DNA of 64,000 nt. Source: Nocardia rhamnosiphila NBRC 108938 (GTDB lineage: Bacteria > Actinomycetota > Actinomycetes > Mycobacteriales > Mycobacteriaceae). Shown piece by piece: positions 20,201 through 30,581 of this stretch; within the stretch, counting starts at the first letter, position 1, and the number at the start of each line of letters is the position of its first letter. The position numbers were made by a program, and so were the translations under genes. The stretch lies in contig NZ_JOAJ01000003.1 of assembly GCF_000720425.1 (NCBI RefSeq), forward strand, positions 744,001-808,000, given 5' to 3'. The notes under the pieces are model-generated. The model searched no databases. It saw only the letters and a list, made by a program, of their open reading frames with translations, and was not told the DNA's origin.

Positions 20201-21562
20201 TCAGGCCCGCGAAGCCTCACACAGGAAGACAGTTGCCGTGGTCCCGATGCGGGTGATGACGAGCGTATAGGGCCGGGATCCGGTGAGCTTCAAACGTCGC
20301 CGAAGGATATCGGGATCGATATCCACACCGCGGACCAGAATTTCCAGCGGCCCGCAGTCCCGGCGGCGCAGTTCGGCCCGCAACGCCTTCTCTCGCAGCA
20401 CGCAGCGGTCGATAATCCGGAAACCGCGCACTCCGTCCGGGATACGGTCGCCGGTCAAGTAGGCGATCCGCGGATCCAGTTGCCACAGACCGTGGCGGGC
20501 CGCGTAGTGCCGGACCAATCCGGCGCGAACCACCGCACCGTCCGGGTCGACGATCCACTCCCCGGGCTCGCGCTCCGGGATCTCGCTCGGGTCGGCATCG
20601 GTCAGGGTGGTCGCCGCACCGGCGGAGGTGAGGACGGTGGCCCGGCGGCCGACACCGGGCTCGCGCAGACCCGCCGACCACAGGCACGCTTCGCGGACCC
20701 CACCGTCCAGCGATACGACCTCGATCTCGCCGTCCCAGCCCAACCGGTCGAAATCCAATCCGGGAGCGCATTTGACGACCAGGTCACGACCCGCGTACAC
20801 CGACAGCAGATCCGGTAGCGGCGGTTGCAGCGCGGCCGGATCGTGGGTGCGTTTCCCCTCGGCCCGGCGGCCCGGATCGGCCACGACGACCGTGCCGGAT
20901 GTGCACGGGACCAGGGCGTCGGCGCGTACGAGCACAGTATTCGGCATCGCCCGCGGCACCGTGGGGCGAGGCGCTGGTGAGCTGTGTTCGTCCACCACGC
21001 CCGCGGCACCGCGGGGGCCGAGCCCTCGTGGCACCCGTTCGCCACCTGCCCGCTCTGTCCCTTCGGCGGCCCCGGCCACAGCGGCGCCCCTGTTGTGCGG
21101 GGGTGCTGCTGTCACGGCAGCGGGTGGTACCGGGACCGGGTGGGTCAGATTGTGGCGGGCCATGGCGAGCCGGATCAGGTCCAGATCGCTACCGACCACC
21201 CGCGGGCACACACGGGCGAGTTCGGTCAGCTCCGCGCCGATCGAGCAGGTGACGTCGTGGACATCGCGACCCGCCAGCCGGCCCGCGCGGTGGCGGGCGA
21301 CCAGGGTCGGGGTGGCCTGCTGGACCGCGTCGTCGGTCAGCAGCCAATTCTGCGCACCGGACAGTTTGGCCGCGGCCCGGCGGCGCAGGCGGACGGTCTC
21401 GAGGAGCGCCGGGGCGCACTCACCGTAGGCCCGGCGCACCGCGGCCACATCACGGAGTTGCGAGGCGGCGGTGAGTTCCAGTTCCGCTACCTCGGCCAGC
21501 GCGGCCGTACCCGCGGCCGAGCCGAGGTAGCCGATATCGGCCGCGCTGAAGCCGTACCCCAC
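20201..21562 (-). CDS. THUMP-like class I methyltransferase (Rv3037c-like) with insertion
   Basis: 453 residues from GTG 21562, which shares one base with the preceding stop. The N-terminal part has helices (YGFSAADIGYLGSAAGTAALAEVAEL) and VHDVTCSIGAELTELA, the SAM-fold motif. The C-terminal part (EWIVDPDGAVVRAGLVRHYAARHGLWQLDPRIAYLTGD and PYTLVITRIG) is the THUMP-like domain. A segment of about 60 residues, rich in Ala, Arg, Gly and Pro, interrupts the fold after RHNLTHP (about 21110-20945); the mycobacterial protein is roughly 95 residues shorter. The RNA target is unknown. Confidence 0.75.
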   Translation of the reverse strand: MGYGFSAADIGYLGSAAGTAALAEVAELELTAASQLRDVAAVRRAYGECAPALLETVRLRRRAAAKLSGAQNWLLTDDAVQQATPTLVARHRAGRLAGRDVHDVTCSIGAELTELARVCPRVVGSDLDLIRLAMARHNLTHPVPVPPAAVTAAPPHNRGAAVAGAAEGTERAGGERVPRGLGPRGAAGVVDEHSSPAPRPTVPRAMPNTVLVRADALVPCTSGTVVVADPGRRAEGKRTHDPAALQPPLPDLLSVYAGRDLVVKCAPGLDFDRLGWDGEIEVVSLDGGVREACLWSAGLREPGVGRRATVLTSAGAATTLTDADPSEIPEREPGEWIVDPDGAVVRAGLVRHYAARHGLWQLDPRIAYLTGDRIPDGVRGFRIIDRCVLREKALRAELRRRDCGPLEILVRGVDIDPDILRRRLKLTGSRPYTLVITRIGTTATVFLCEASRA

Positions 21563-22542
21563 TATTTCCCGGCGGCGGCCGGTTTCACCCCGGTGATCAT
21601 GGCGTTGTAGAAGAACTGCCGCGGCACCACCCGGCGCATCACGTTCTCGTCCACCCAGCTCAGCCCGAGCCAGGCGCGATACATCGCCATCCGATAGCCG
21701 AAGGTGAGCTTCTCGTCCGGAACGGCCGCCTCGAAGGTCCGCACCGGCCAGCCCCACAGAGCGGCGGCGAATTCCTCGGTGTGCGCGGCCACGTCCACCG
21801 CGCCCGCCGAACGCGCCATCTCCTCGAGCTGGGTCGGGTCGAAGGTGTGCAGGTCGACCACGGCCTCCAGCGCGGCGGCCCGCGACGATTCGTCCAGTTC
21901 CTCCTGGGGGCGGCGCCAGTCCCGCAGGAACGGGAGCTTGGTGACGGCGGTGGTCGCCTTCCAGGTGATGTTGCCCAGGTTGCGGGCATAGAAATTGCCG
22001 ACGGTGGTGGGTTCGCCGGCGAAGACGAAACGGCCGCCCGGTTTCAGCACCCGCAGGCATTCCCGCAGCGACTGCTCCACATCCGGGATGTGATGCAGCA
22101 CAGCGTGTCCGACGACCAGGTCGAAGGTGTCGTCGTCGTAGGGGATGGTCTCGGCATCGGCGACCCGGCCGTCCACATCCAGGCCCAGGTGTTCGGCATT
22201 GCGCAACGCGACCTTCACCATGCCGGGCGACAGATCGGTGACCGAACCGCTCTTCGCGATCCCGGACTGCATGAGGTTCAGCAGGAAGAAACCGGTACCG
22301 CAGCCCAATTCGAGAGCGCGCTCGTACGGCAACTCCGCGTCGGTGCCGACGGCGGCGTCGAACCGGCCGCGGGCGTAATCGATACAGCGTTCGTCATAGG
22401 AGATCGACCATTTGTCGTCGTAGGTCTCGGCTTCCCAGTCGTGATACAGCACCTGGGCGAGCTTGGTGTCCTCGAATGCAGCTTCGACCTCCGCGGCGGT
22501 GGCGTGCGGATGGGGTGCGGGGTCGTCGGGGCGTACCGTCAT
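21562..22542 (-). CDS. Class I SAM-dependent methyltransferase (Rv3038c-like)
   Basis: 326 residues from ATG 22542 (MTVRPDDPAPHPHAT), the usual start; upstream codons are not supported by a ribosome site. Motif I ALELGCGTGFFLLNL, the acidic DLSPGMV region, and LVVGHAVLHHIPDVEQSLRE with RVLKPGGRFVFAGEP identify a Methyltransf_11/25-type enzyme. The C-terminal 120 residues form a helical cap (WRRPQEELDESSRAAALEAV). It is coupled to the THUMP-like methyltransferase and follows Rv3038c in synteny. The substrate is unknown. Confidence 0.85.
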   Translation of the reverse strand: MTVRPDDPAPHPHATAAEVEAAFEDTKLAQVLYHDWEAETYDDKWSISYDERCIDYARGRFDAAVGTDAELPYERALELGCGTGFFLLNLMQSGIAKSGSVTDLSPGMVKVALRNAEHLGLDVDGRVADAETIPYDDDTFDLVVGHAVLHHIPDVEQSLRECLRVLKPGGRFVFAGEPTTVGNFYARNLGNITWKATTAVTKLPFLRDWRRPQEELDESSRAAALEAVVDLHTFDPTQLEEMARSAGAVDVAAHTEEFAAALWGWPVRTFEAAVPDEKLTFGYRMAMYRAWLGLSWVDENVMRRVVPRQFFYNAMITGVKPAAAGK

Positions 22543-22681
22543 GGTCGGAGAGCCTAATGGGTGCTGCTGGGCGCAGCCCATCCGCAGTCGCGCACGGCCG
22601 GAGCGGAGGCGGAGGTACGCCTATCCTTTCCCGGCCGGACTTCCGATACCGCCGGGTAGGTTGCGGTGACCCGCGACTCGT

Positions 22682-23464
22682 TCAGCGCCCGGTGAATACG
22701 GCCGACCCCGGCCCGTCACGCAGGTAGGAGCGGGTTCCGAGGCGCTGATCCGCGGTGGTGAACAGCTGCGCCCACTCGGTGCGGGCACGTTCTGGACCGT
22801 GCGGCCCGGCCTCGAACACCGCCTTGGCGGCGGCCAGCGCTCGCGCCGGACCGTCGGCGAACCGGCGGGCCCACTCGATCGCCGCGCCCAGGACATCGTC
22901 GGGAGCGACCACCTGATCCACCAGACCCAGCCGCGCCGCCTCATCGGCTTCCACGAAACGTCCGCTGTACACCAGATCCTTCGCCGCCCCGGGACCGATC
23001 AGCAGCGACAGCCGCCGGATCCCGGCCAGCGGTATGAGCCCCGCATCGATCTGCGGGAATCCGAGCTTCACATTGTCCCCGATGATCCGCCGGTCCGCCC
23101 CCAGCGCCAGCTCCAGCCCCGACCCGAGGGCGTAGCCGCTGATCGCCGCGACCGTGGGCTGCGGAACCGCGGCCAGGCAATCCAGCGCGGTCTGCAGATC
23201 ACCGGCCATGGCGGCGGCCTGTTCGGCGGGCAGTTCGGCCAGCTCGGCCAGCTCGTCACCGGCGCAGAACACCCGCTCGTCCCCGTAGACCACCAGCGCG
23301 GCGACCTCCGGATCGGCGCCGCAGGCGGTGGCCGCCGCCGCGATCTCCCGGATCAGCTGGGTATCGAACAGATTCATCGGGGGGCGGGCGATACGCAGCA
23401 CCGCCACCCGACGCCCGGACCCGCTCGCGTCGCCGGCACGGGACAGAGTTACGAATTCCGCCAT
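22682..23464 (-). CDS. echA17: Enoyl-CoA hydratase/isomerase (EchA17-like)
   Basis: A 260-residue crotonase-fold protein. It has the oxyanion-hole regions VVYGDERVFCAGDELAEL and ISGYALGSGLELALGADRRI, and KLGFPQIDAGLIPLAGIRRLSLLIG with AARLGLVDQVV. A Glu aligning with hydratase catalytic residues is not clear-cut (ELALGADRRI carries one). It hydrates trans-2-enoyl-CoA in beta-oxidation or acts as an isomerase. It follows the Nudix gene by 11 bp, so they are co-transcribed. The synteny fits Rv3039c. Confidence 0.9.
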   Translation of the reverse strand: MAEFVTLSRAGDASGSGRRVAVLRIARPPMNLFDTQLIREIAAAATACGADPEVAALVVYGDERVFCAGDELAELAELPAEQAAAMAGDLQTALDCLAAVPQPTVAAISGYALGSGLELALGADRRIIGDNVKLGFPQIDAGLIPLAGIRRLSLLIGPGAAKDLVYSGRFVEADEAARLGLVDQVVAPDDVLGAAIEWARRFADGPARALAAAKAVFEAGPHGPERARTEWAQLFTTADQRLGTRSYLRDGPGSAVFTGR

Positions 23465-23475
23465 GGACGGTTACG

Positions 23476-24372
23476 CTACCGGCCGCCGGCGGCGCCGCCC
23501 GCATTCCCGGAGCCGCCCAGCAGCGACGGATCGGTATCGCGCATCCCCTTGGACCCGACCAGCCGCGACGGGTCCGGAAGATCGGCGAAGTAGCGCATAT
23601 TGTCCGGGAACTGCAGCAGCTGCTTACCGTCGACCTCACCGAACACCGGCTGGATCGGATCGATCGGCGGTTCGGCCGCCAGGATCCGCGCGGTATCGGC
23701 ATAGCCGGCCAGCGAAGTCAGCTGTGACCAGGTCGGCGGCAGCAGCACATGCTCACCCGCCCGCCACGTCTCCAGCGCCGCCGCCGGAGTGGACCACAGC
23801 ACCAGATCGGTTTCGGTGGTCGCACCGTCGGCCAACTGTCCCTCGGGCAGCACCGCCACGAAGAAGTTGGTGTCGTAACGGCGACGCTCCACCGTCGGAG
23901 TGATCCAGCGCGACCACGGCCGCAGCAGATCGGCGCGCAACACCAGCCGCTGCTCGGCCAGGAACTCCGACAGCGTCAGATCCCGGCCCTCGATCCGCTC
24001 CCGCTCCGCCCGGTAACCGGTGGTGTCGGCGACGACCGTCTCGGCGGTGGGCCCGGCCAGCAGCACCCCGCACTCCTCGAAGGTCTCCCGCACCGCCGCA
24101 CAGACCAGCGCCTTTGCCCGGGCCTCGGATACCCCGAACCGCTCTCCCCACCAGCGCGGCGACGGGCCGGCCCATTCGATGGCCACCTCGGCGTCGACGG
24201 GATCCACCCGGCCACCCGGGAAAGCGGTCATCCCGGCAGCGAAATCCATCGCCCCGGCCCGCCGCTGCAGGAAAACCTCCGGGCCGGCGGCGCCGTCACG
24301 CACCAGCATCACGGTCGAGGCATCCTTGGCCTCGGGCACCCCGGCCGAATCCGGCACAGTCGTCTCACTCAC
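23476..24372 (-). CDS. Nudix hydrolase-like protein (Rv3040c-like)
   Basis: About 298 residues from GTG 24372 (VSETTVPDSAG); a GTG at 24423 would add 17 residues, so the start is uncertain. The N-terminal Nudix fold shows STVMLVRDGAAGPEVFLQRR and AAGMTAFPGGRVDP. The Nudix box is degenerate: RETFEECGVLL retains the REx2EE core, but the Gly-x5-Glu before it is displaced by a long helix (SEARAKALVCAA). A C-terminal region (ITPTVERRRYDTNFFVAVLP) is typical of the acyl-CoA-linked NUDT7/19 type. A CoA-ester pyrophosphatase role is possible, given the coupled enoyl-CoA hydratase. Confidence 0.8.
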   Translation of the reverse strand: MSETTVPDSAGVPEAKDASTVMLVRDGAAGPEVFLQRRAGAMDFAAGMTAFPGGRVDPVDAEVAIEWAGPSPRWWGERFGVSEARAKALVCAAVRETFEECGVLLAGPTAETVVADTTGYRAERERIEGRDLTLSEFLAEQRLVLRADLLRPWSRWITPTVERRRYDTNFFVAVLPEGQLADGATTETDLVLWSTPAAALETWRAGEHVLLPPTWSQLTSLAGYADTARILAAEPPIDPIQPVFGEVDGKQLLQFPDNMRYFADLPDPSRLVGSKGMRDTDPSLLGGSGNAGGAAGGR

Positions 24373-24494
24373 CCTTCGCACATTAGCTGTGGTGTCGGAG
24401 CGCCGGTGCGCGGGGATGAACACGACGGCCCACGTAGACGACGGAGGGCGGGCGAGTTGGCGAAGGTGAGAGATATATAGACCTGCTCGTGAAG

Positions 24495-24618
24495 GTGCTG
24501 TGTTTTTGGCGCCGCCTTCGGCGTCGCGGGGTTGAGGCCCCCTTGGTCTCGCCGTTTCGGCCTCGAGACTCGAGCCTTCGGCTCATGCGCTTTCGAGGCC
24601 GAAACGGCGAGACGGGCC
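24495..24618 (+). repeat. Palindromic intergenic repeat, copy 1
   Basis: A roughly 125-bp element runs from a T-tract (TGTTTTTGGCGCC) through GGCCCCCTTGGTCTCGCC to a pair of inverted arms CTCGCCGTTTCGGCCTCGA and TCGAGGCCGAAACGGCGAG around a short middle. A second, oppositely oriented copy is at 28445-28569. The rest of the 453-bp gap between the Nudix start and the ABC ATPase end shows no gene. Confidence 0.8.
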
Positions 24619-24825
24619 GTCGGCATTCGAGGTTCGGGCGGTGCATGGCCACGCCTGCTACACGGACCACCGCGGTCTCCCGCTCCTCGGTTGGCCGCAC
24701 AGCGCCTGAGCCTAGACGTCACGGCAGCTACGTGTCCGGCCTGTGCCGTGTCGTCGGTTGTCGATTGCCCGCGCCTTCATCAGCGTTCCCGAAATCCCGA
24801 TCCTTGCGGTCCTCCGGTGGGTTCC

Positions 24826-25659
24826 CTACCGCGACCGGTGCCGCCCCAACCGACGCTTCCGGCGGGCGAAGTACCGACCGTCGATCCGGTCCAGTGCGAT
24901 GTTCTGACGGAACGCTTCGCTCAGGTTTTCGGCGGTGAGCACATCGTCGAGCAAACCCTGGGTGACGATCTCGCCCTCGCTGATCAGCATGCAGTGGGTG
25001 AATCCCGGCGGGATCTCCTCGACGTGATGGGTGACCAGCACCAGCGCCGGGGCGTCGGGGTCGGAGGCCAGATCGCCGAGGCTCTCCACCAGTTCCTCGC
25101 GGCCGCCCAGGTCCACGCCCGCGGCCGGTTCGTCCAGCAGCAGCAGCTCCGGGTCGGTCATCAGGGCGCGGGCGATCAGGACCCGTTTGCGTTCGCCTTC
25201 CGACAGCGTGCCGTAGGTGCGGTCCAGAAGGTGTTCGGCGCCCAGGCTTTCCAGCATGTCGATCGCACGGTCGGTGTCGACATCGTCGTATTTCTCACGC
25301 CAGCGTCCGAGTACCGCGTAACCGGCGGAGACAACCAGATCGGCGACCCGCTCCTCCGGCGGGATACGCGCGGCCAGCGCTGCGGACGACAGGCCGATCC
25401 GGGGCCGCAGTTCGCTGACGTTCGTTTTACCGAGCCGTTCACCGAGTACATAGGCGGTGCCGTAGGAGGGGTGGGTCTCGGCTGCCGCGACCTGCAACAG
25501 CGAGGTCTTACCGGCTCCGTTGGGGCCCAGGACGACCCAGCGTTCGTCGAGTTCTACCTGCCAGGTCACCGGGCCGACGAGATTGTGCCCGTTGCGGCGG
25601 ATGGAAACATTGGTGAAGTCGATGAGCAGATCTGGATCGGGTTGCGCCACGCGCTCCAT
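24826..25659 (-). CDS. ABC transporter ATP-binding protein (Rv3041c-like)
   Basis: 277 residues from ATG 25659 (MERVAQPDPDLLIDFTNVSI). Walker A GPNGAGKTS, signature LSEGERKR (SEGERKRVLIARAL), Walker B LLLLDEPAAGVD and switch His in LVLVTHHVEEIPPGFTH are all intact. No permease gene is adjacent, as with Rv3041c in mycobacteria, so the partner is unknown or the protein works alone. It lies inside the segment bounded by the two repeat copies. Confidence 0.9.
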   Translation of the reverse strand: MERVAQPDPDLLIDFTNVSIRRNGHNLVGPVTWQVELDERWVVLGPNGAGKTSLLQVAAAETHPSYGTAYVLGERLGKTNVSELRPRIGLSSAALAARIPPEERVADLVVSAGYAVLGRWREKYDDVDTDRAIDMLESLGAEHLLDRTYGTLSEGERKRVLIARALMTDPELLLLDEPAAGVDLGGREELVESLGDLASDPDAPALVLVTHHVEEIPPGFTHCMLISEGEIVTQGLLDDVLTAENLSEAFRQNIALDRIDGRYFARRKRRLGRHRSR

Positions 25660-25931
25660 CTTGTCTCGAGGCGAACACGCTCGCGGCACCGGGCACCCGC
25701 GATTCGCCGCGGCGCCGGCGCGGAAGACCGCCCGGACCGGCGGTATCCGACAAACAGGACGGGCGGGAACGCTTCGGTCCGGTGCCGCGGGTTCGGCGAC
25801 CGCAGGACTTGCGCGACGGCCGCCGCAGCACGTTCACCCGCGGTGCGCAGGGAGTCGTATAGGCCGCCGAGCACCCGCACGACATGGTGCGTCGCCTCCG
25901 GGTGCGTGACGACCTGGACGGTGCGCAGCTC

Positions 25932-26768
25932 CTACCACTGGTCCGGCCGCGCGGGCCGGGTGGCGATCACGGTCGTCGAACCCGGCGCTACCTCGGTGAA
26001 ACCGGCGTCGCGCACCGCGGTCGCCGCACTGCGGGCGACGGCCGCGCGCAGCATCTGCCACTCGTCCGGCCCGGCCTCTCGTACCGCGCAGGCGAACCCA
26101 CGCTGCGCCCAGGTCCGGGCCTGTTCCACCGGCAGCGCGCCGGCGAACAGCATGCTCGCGTGCCCGACCTGCGCGGCGGCCTTACCGACGGTCATCCCGA
26201 GTTCGGCGTTCACCCAGAACACCGGCACATCGAGGGGCACCGGCCCGGGATCGTCGGATTCCAGATCGGTGCCACCGATCTGCAGGCGCCGGATCCGGGG
26301 ATCGACCTCCCCCACTGGTCCCGGTACCAGGGCCCGCACCAGCGCGCCGCCGCTTTCCACGGTCACTCCGGGGACCTCGTTCGCGGCCGCCCACTGGGCC
26401 CCGCGCGCTCGCCGGGCGACCTTCCTGATCCGTGCGCGCTTCCACGCCAGGTACCGCTGCTCCCATTCGCCCTCGTACCCGACGCGCGGGTCCAGGCACA
26501 GTGCGACCGCCGCGGCCGCCGCGGCGGCGAGCACATCGCTGCGCGCGGGCGGATCGGTCTTGGGCAGGTGCAGCACCATCTGCATCGCCTGCACCTGCGC
26601 GGGATCCTCGGGATCGCCCAGCTTCCCGTACCCCGCGGCGAGTTCGGCGTGGCGTTCGGAAAACCCGGGGTCCGCGAGGAACTCGGGATCGGTGTCTTCC
26701 GGGAAGTCCGGCTCCGCATCCATCTCGCGACCGTTCGCCGCTACTTCCGTCACGCCACTATCCGGCAT
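25932..26768 (-). CDS. Peptidyl-tRNA hydrolase family (Pth2-like) protein
   Basis: 278 residues (an internal ATG at 26723 is possible). The C-terminal 120 residues carry the Pth2 signature VFWVNAELGMTVGKAAAQVGHASMLFAG, where the Lys, Gln and His of GKxAAQxxHA line the catalytic site for cleaving peptidyl-tRNA, and end with GFTEVAPGSTTVIATRPA. The N-terminal half is acidic, then Ala-rich, and is not seen in archaeal Pth2; its job is unknown. It lies between an ABC ATPase and serB on the same strand, but with gaps of over 100 bp. Confidence 0.75.
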   Translation of the reverse strand: MPDSGVTEVAANGREMDAEPDFPEDTDPEFLADPGFSERHAELAAGYGKLGDPEDPAQVQAMQMVLHLPKTDPPARSDVLAAAAAAAVALCLDPRVGYEGEWEQRYLAWKRARIRKVARRARGAQWAAANEVPGVTVESGGALVRALVPGPVGEVDPRIRRLQIGGTDLESDDPGPVPLDVPVFWVNAELGMTVGKAAAQVGHASMLFAGALPVEQARTWAQRGFACAVREAGPDEWQMLRAAVARSAATAVRDAGFTEVAPGSTTVIATRPARPDQW

Positions 26769-26876
26769 TCCACCAACCCTCCCAACACCCGAGCTTCACC
26801 GGACGACAGCCTACCCACGCACCGACACCGAACCCCCCGCGGTGCCGAGTCCGGCTCGGCCCCAGACCAATACAAT

Positions 26877-28103
<1,227 letters not shown>

Positions 28104-28113
28104 CTATCTTCGG

Positions 28114-28211
28114 CGACGCCTCGGGCGCCGCAGGGCCCGAGCCGTCGTGACCCCGGGCTGTGTCTATTTGCGTCGCCTGCGGCGCCGCGGGTCGGAGCCC
28201 TCGTGATCCCG
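28114..28211. repeat. Two imperfect short repeat units
   Basis: Two units of about 42 bp (28114-28155 and 28171-28211) share the pattern CGNCGCCT..GGCGCCGC.GGG followed by GAGCC(G/C)TCGTGA(C/T)C. They resemble the first part of the repeat copies at 24.5 and 28.5 kb. They lie upstream of serB, in the 524-bp gap that also holds repeat copy 2 and the ctaD terminator. Confidence 0.6.
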
Positions 28212-28444
28212 ACCATGGACGTCGACCACAAGGAGGTAGCGCCACGCTGCGCACAACCGCAGGACCCGCGGGCCTGCCCACAACAATGTAAGTACACGCC
28301 CCGTCTCCGCTGCGGACGGCCCCCTTCCCACACGCCCACACAGAAGCTTCGGACAGACCCACCACCACATCCGGACGGACATACCTACCCGAATGCCGAC
28401 GCAACCGCATGCGTCGAGTTTTGCGAGACACCTCGAAGGGTTGA

Positions 28445-28569
28445 GGCCCGTCTCGCCGTTTCGGCCTCGAAAGCGCATGAGCCGAAGGCCCGAGTCCCGA
28501 GGCCGAACGGCGAGACCAAGGGGGCTCGACCCCGCGCCGCCGCAGGCGGCGCCAAAAAACACAGTGCAC
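28445..28569 (-). repeat. Palindromic intergenic repeat, copy 2 (inverted)
   Basis: The reverse complement of copy 1 at 24495-24618 with few differences, sharing GGCCTCGAAAGCGCATGAGC, GAGACCAAGGGGGC and a GGCGCCAAAAAACACAG end. The two copies face each other around about 3.8 kb containing the ABC ATPase, Pth2-like and serB genes. The T-tract end is joined to the ctaD terminator hairpin. Confidence 0.8.
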
Positions 28570-28595
28570 CCGCCGACCGAGGTCGACGGGTGCAC
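28555..28595 (-). terminator. Intrinsic terminator of ctaD
   Basis: A 14-bp stem with one mismatch (arms GTGCACCCGCCGAC and GTCGACGGGTGCAC, 4-nt loop) lies 23 bp after the ctaD stop. In the minus-strand transcript it is followed by a six-T run at 28554-28559 (TGTGTTTTTTGG). Confidence 0.9.
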
Positions 28596-28618
28596 AGGTA
28601 CAGAGCCGGGAGGACCCG

Positions 28619-30358
28619 CTAGGACTTGACCAGCGTCTCCTCGGGATGGTGCTTGGCACCGCCCGTGAATCCGACGTGCGCTTCCTTGCGCATCCGCTCG
28701 ATCATATGCGGGTAGTGCAGTTCGAAAGCGGGGCGTTCGGAGCGGATCCGCGGCAGTTCGTAGAAGTTGTGCCGCGGCGGCGGGCAGCTGGTCGCCCATT
28801 CCAGGGAGTTGCCGTAGCCCCACGGATCGTCCACCGTGACCACCTCGCCGTACCGGTAGCTCTTGAAGACGTTCCACAGGAACGGCAGCATCGAGGCGCC
28901 GAGGATGAACGCACCGATGGTGGAGACGGTATTCAGTGTGGTGAACCCGTCACCGGCCTGGTAGTCGGCGTACCGGCGGGGCATACCTTCGGCGCCCAGC
29001 CAGTGCTGGACCAGGAAGGTGAGGTGGAAACCGAGGAACGTGGTCCAGAAGTGCCACTTCGCGAGCCGCTCGTCCAGCATCCGGCCGGTCATCTTCGGGA
29101 ACCAGAAGTAGATGCCGGCGTAGGTGGCGAACACGATGGTGCCGAAGAGCACGTAGTGGAAGTGCGCGACCACGAAGTAGGAGTCGGTGACGTGGAAGTC
29201 CAGCGGCGGGCTGGCCAGGATGACACCGGACAGACCACCGAAGAGGAAGGTGACGAGGAAGCCCACCGAGAACAACATCGGTGATTCGAACGTCAGTTGC
29301 CCCTTCCACATGGTGCCGATCCAGTTGAAGAACTTCACACCGGTCGGGACCGCGATGAGGAAGGTCATGAACGAGAAGTAGGGCAGCAGCACCGCGCCGG
29401 TGGCGTACATGTGGTGTGCCCACACCGCGATCGACAGGGCCGCGATGCCCAGGGTCGCGTAGACCAGGGTGGTGTAACCGAAGATCGGTTTACGGCTGAA
29501 GACCGGGAAGATCTCGGAGACGATGCCGAAGAACGGCAGCGCGATGATGTAGACCTCGGGGTGCCCGAAGAACCAGAACAGGTGCTGGTAGAGCAGGATG
29601 CCGCCGGTGCCCGGGTCGTAGATGTGGCCGCCCAGGTGCCGGTCGTAGGCCAGGCCCATCAGGGCGGCGGTCAGCAGCGGGAACGCCAGCAGGACCAGCA
29701 CGCTGGTGACGGCGATGTTCCAGGTGAAGATGGGCATCCGGAACATGGTCATACCCGGAGCGCGCAGGCAGACCACGGTCGTCAGCATGTTCACACCGCC
29801 GAGGATGGTGCCCAGACCGGAGACGGCCAGGCCCATGATCCACAGGTCGGTGCCCACACCCGGTGAGTGCAGGATGTCGGTGAGCGGCACGTAGGCCGTC
29901 CAGCCGAAGTCCGCGGCGCCGCCCGGGGTGATGAAGCCGGCGGTCGCCATGGTGGCGCCGAACGCGTACAGCCAGTAGCTGAAGGCGTTCAGGCGCGGGA
30001 AGGCGACGTCGGGAGCGCCGATCTGCAGCGGCAGGATGATGTTGGCGAATCCGAACACGATCGCGGTCGCGTAGAACAGCAGCATGATCGTGCCGTGCAT
30101 GGTGAACAGCTGGTTGAACTGCTCGGGCGAGAGGAACTGCAGACCCGGACGAGCGAGCTCACCACGCATCATGAGGGCCATCAGGCCACCGATGAGGAAG
30201 AACGCCATCGAGGTGGTCAAGTACATGACACCCAGGACCTTCGGGTCCGTGGTGGTCACCATCTTGTAGATGAACGACCCCTTCGGCCCTGTTCGCGCCG
30301 GAAATGGCCGAGTCGCTTCCACCCCCTGCGGGACTGGCTTGGGCTCTACGGCAGTCAC
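28619..30358 (-). CDS. ctaD: Cytochrome c oxidase subunit I
   Basis: 579 residues from GTG 30358, which is preceded by AGGAGGATCA; the longer frame upstream is not needed. About twelve membrane segments. Haem and copper ligands are seen in [14 protein letters not shown] (haem a), [17 protein letters not shown] (the CuB His cross-linked to Tyr), WAHHMYATG and [11 protein letters not shown]. It is the catalytic subunit of the aa3 oxidase that reduces oxygen with electrons from the bcc complex. Position and neighbours match Rv3043c; the other subunits are encoded elsewhere, as in mycobacteria. Confidence 0.97.
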   Translation of the reverse strand: MTAVEPKPVPQGVEATRPFPARTGPKGSFIYKMVTTTDPKVLGVMYLTTSMAFFLIGGLMALMMRGELARPGLQFLSPEQFNQLFTMHGTIMLLFYATAIVFGFANIILPLQIGAPDVAFPRLNAFSYWLYAFGATMATAGFITPGGAADFGWTAYVPLTDILHSPGVGTDLWIMGLAVSGLGTILGGVNMLTTVVCLRAPGMTMFRMPIFTWNIAVTSVLVLLAFPLLTAALMGLAYDRHLGGHIYDPGTGGILLYQHLFWFFGHPEVYIIALPFFGIVSEIFPVFSRKPIFGYTTLVYATLGIAALSIAVWAHHMYATGAVLLPYFSFMTFLIAVPTGVKFFNWIGTMWKGQLTFESPMLFSVGFLVTFLFGGLSGVILASPPLDFHVTDSYFVVAHFHYVLFGTIVFATYAGIYFWFPKMTGRMLDERLAKWHFWTTFLGFHLTFLVQHWLGAEGMPRRYADYQAGDGFTTLNTVSTIGAFILGASMLPFLWNVFKSYRYGEVVTVDDPWGYGNSLEWATSCPPPRHNFYELPRIRSERPAFELHYPHMIERMRKEAHVGFTGGAKHHPEETLVKS

Positions 30359-30581
30359 TGATCCTCCTGAAGGTGCCTTTAGGTCGCTCCGCAGGCTCCA
30401 CTGTTTTGCCCGCCGCCCGGTGCGCCCGGGCGGCCAACGGTTAGCTTGCGCTTCTCGAATCGTAAACCTTCCGCTGAAGCGGGGTCCCCCGGGTCCTACT
30501 CTCTGTCGTACTCGGGGCCGCAGGCGGCGCCGATCAACACTGGCGCGCGTCGAATCACGGTGGGCATGTACCCTTCCCGGC

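Noticed and set aside
25660..25931. Short frames between ABC ATPase and Pth2-like genes
   Set aside because: They are Arg-rich shadows with no ribosome site or conserved pattern.
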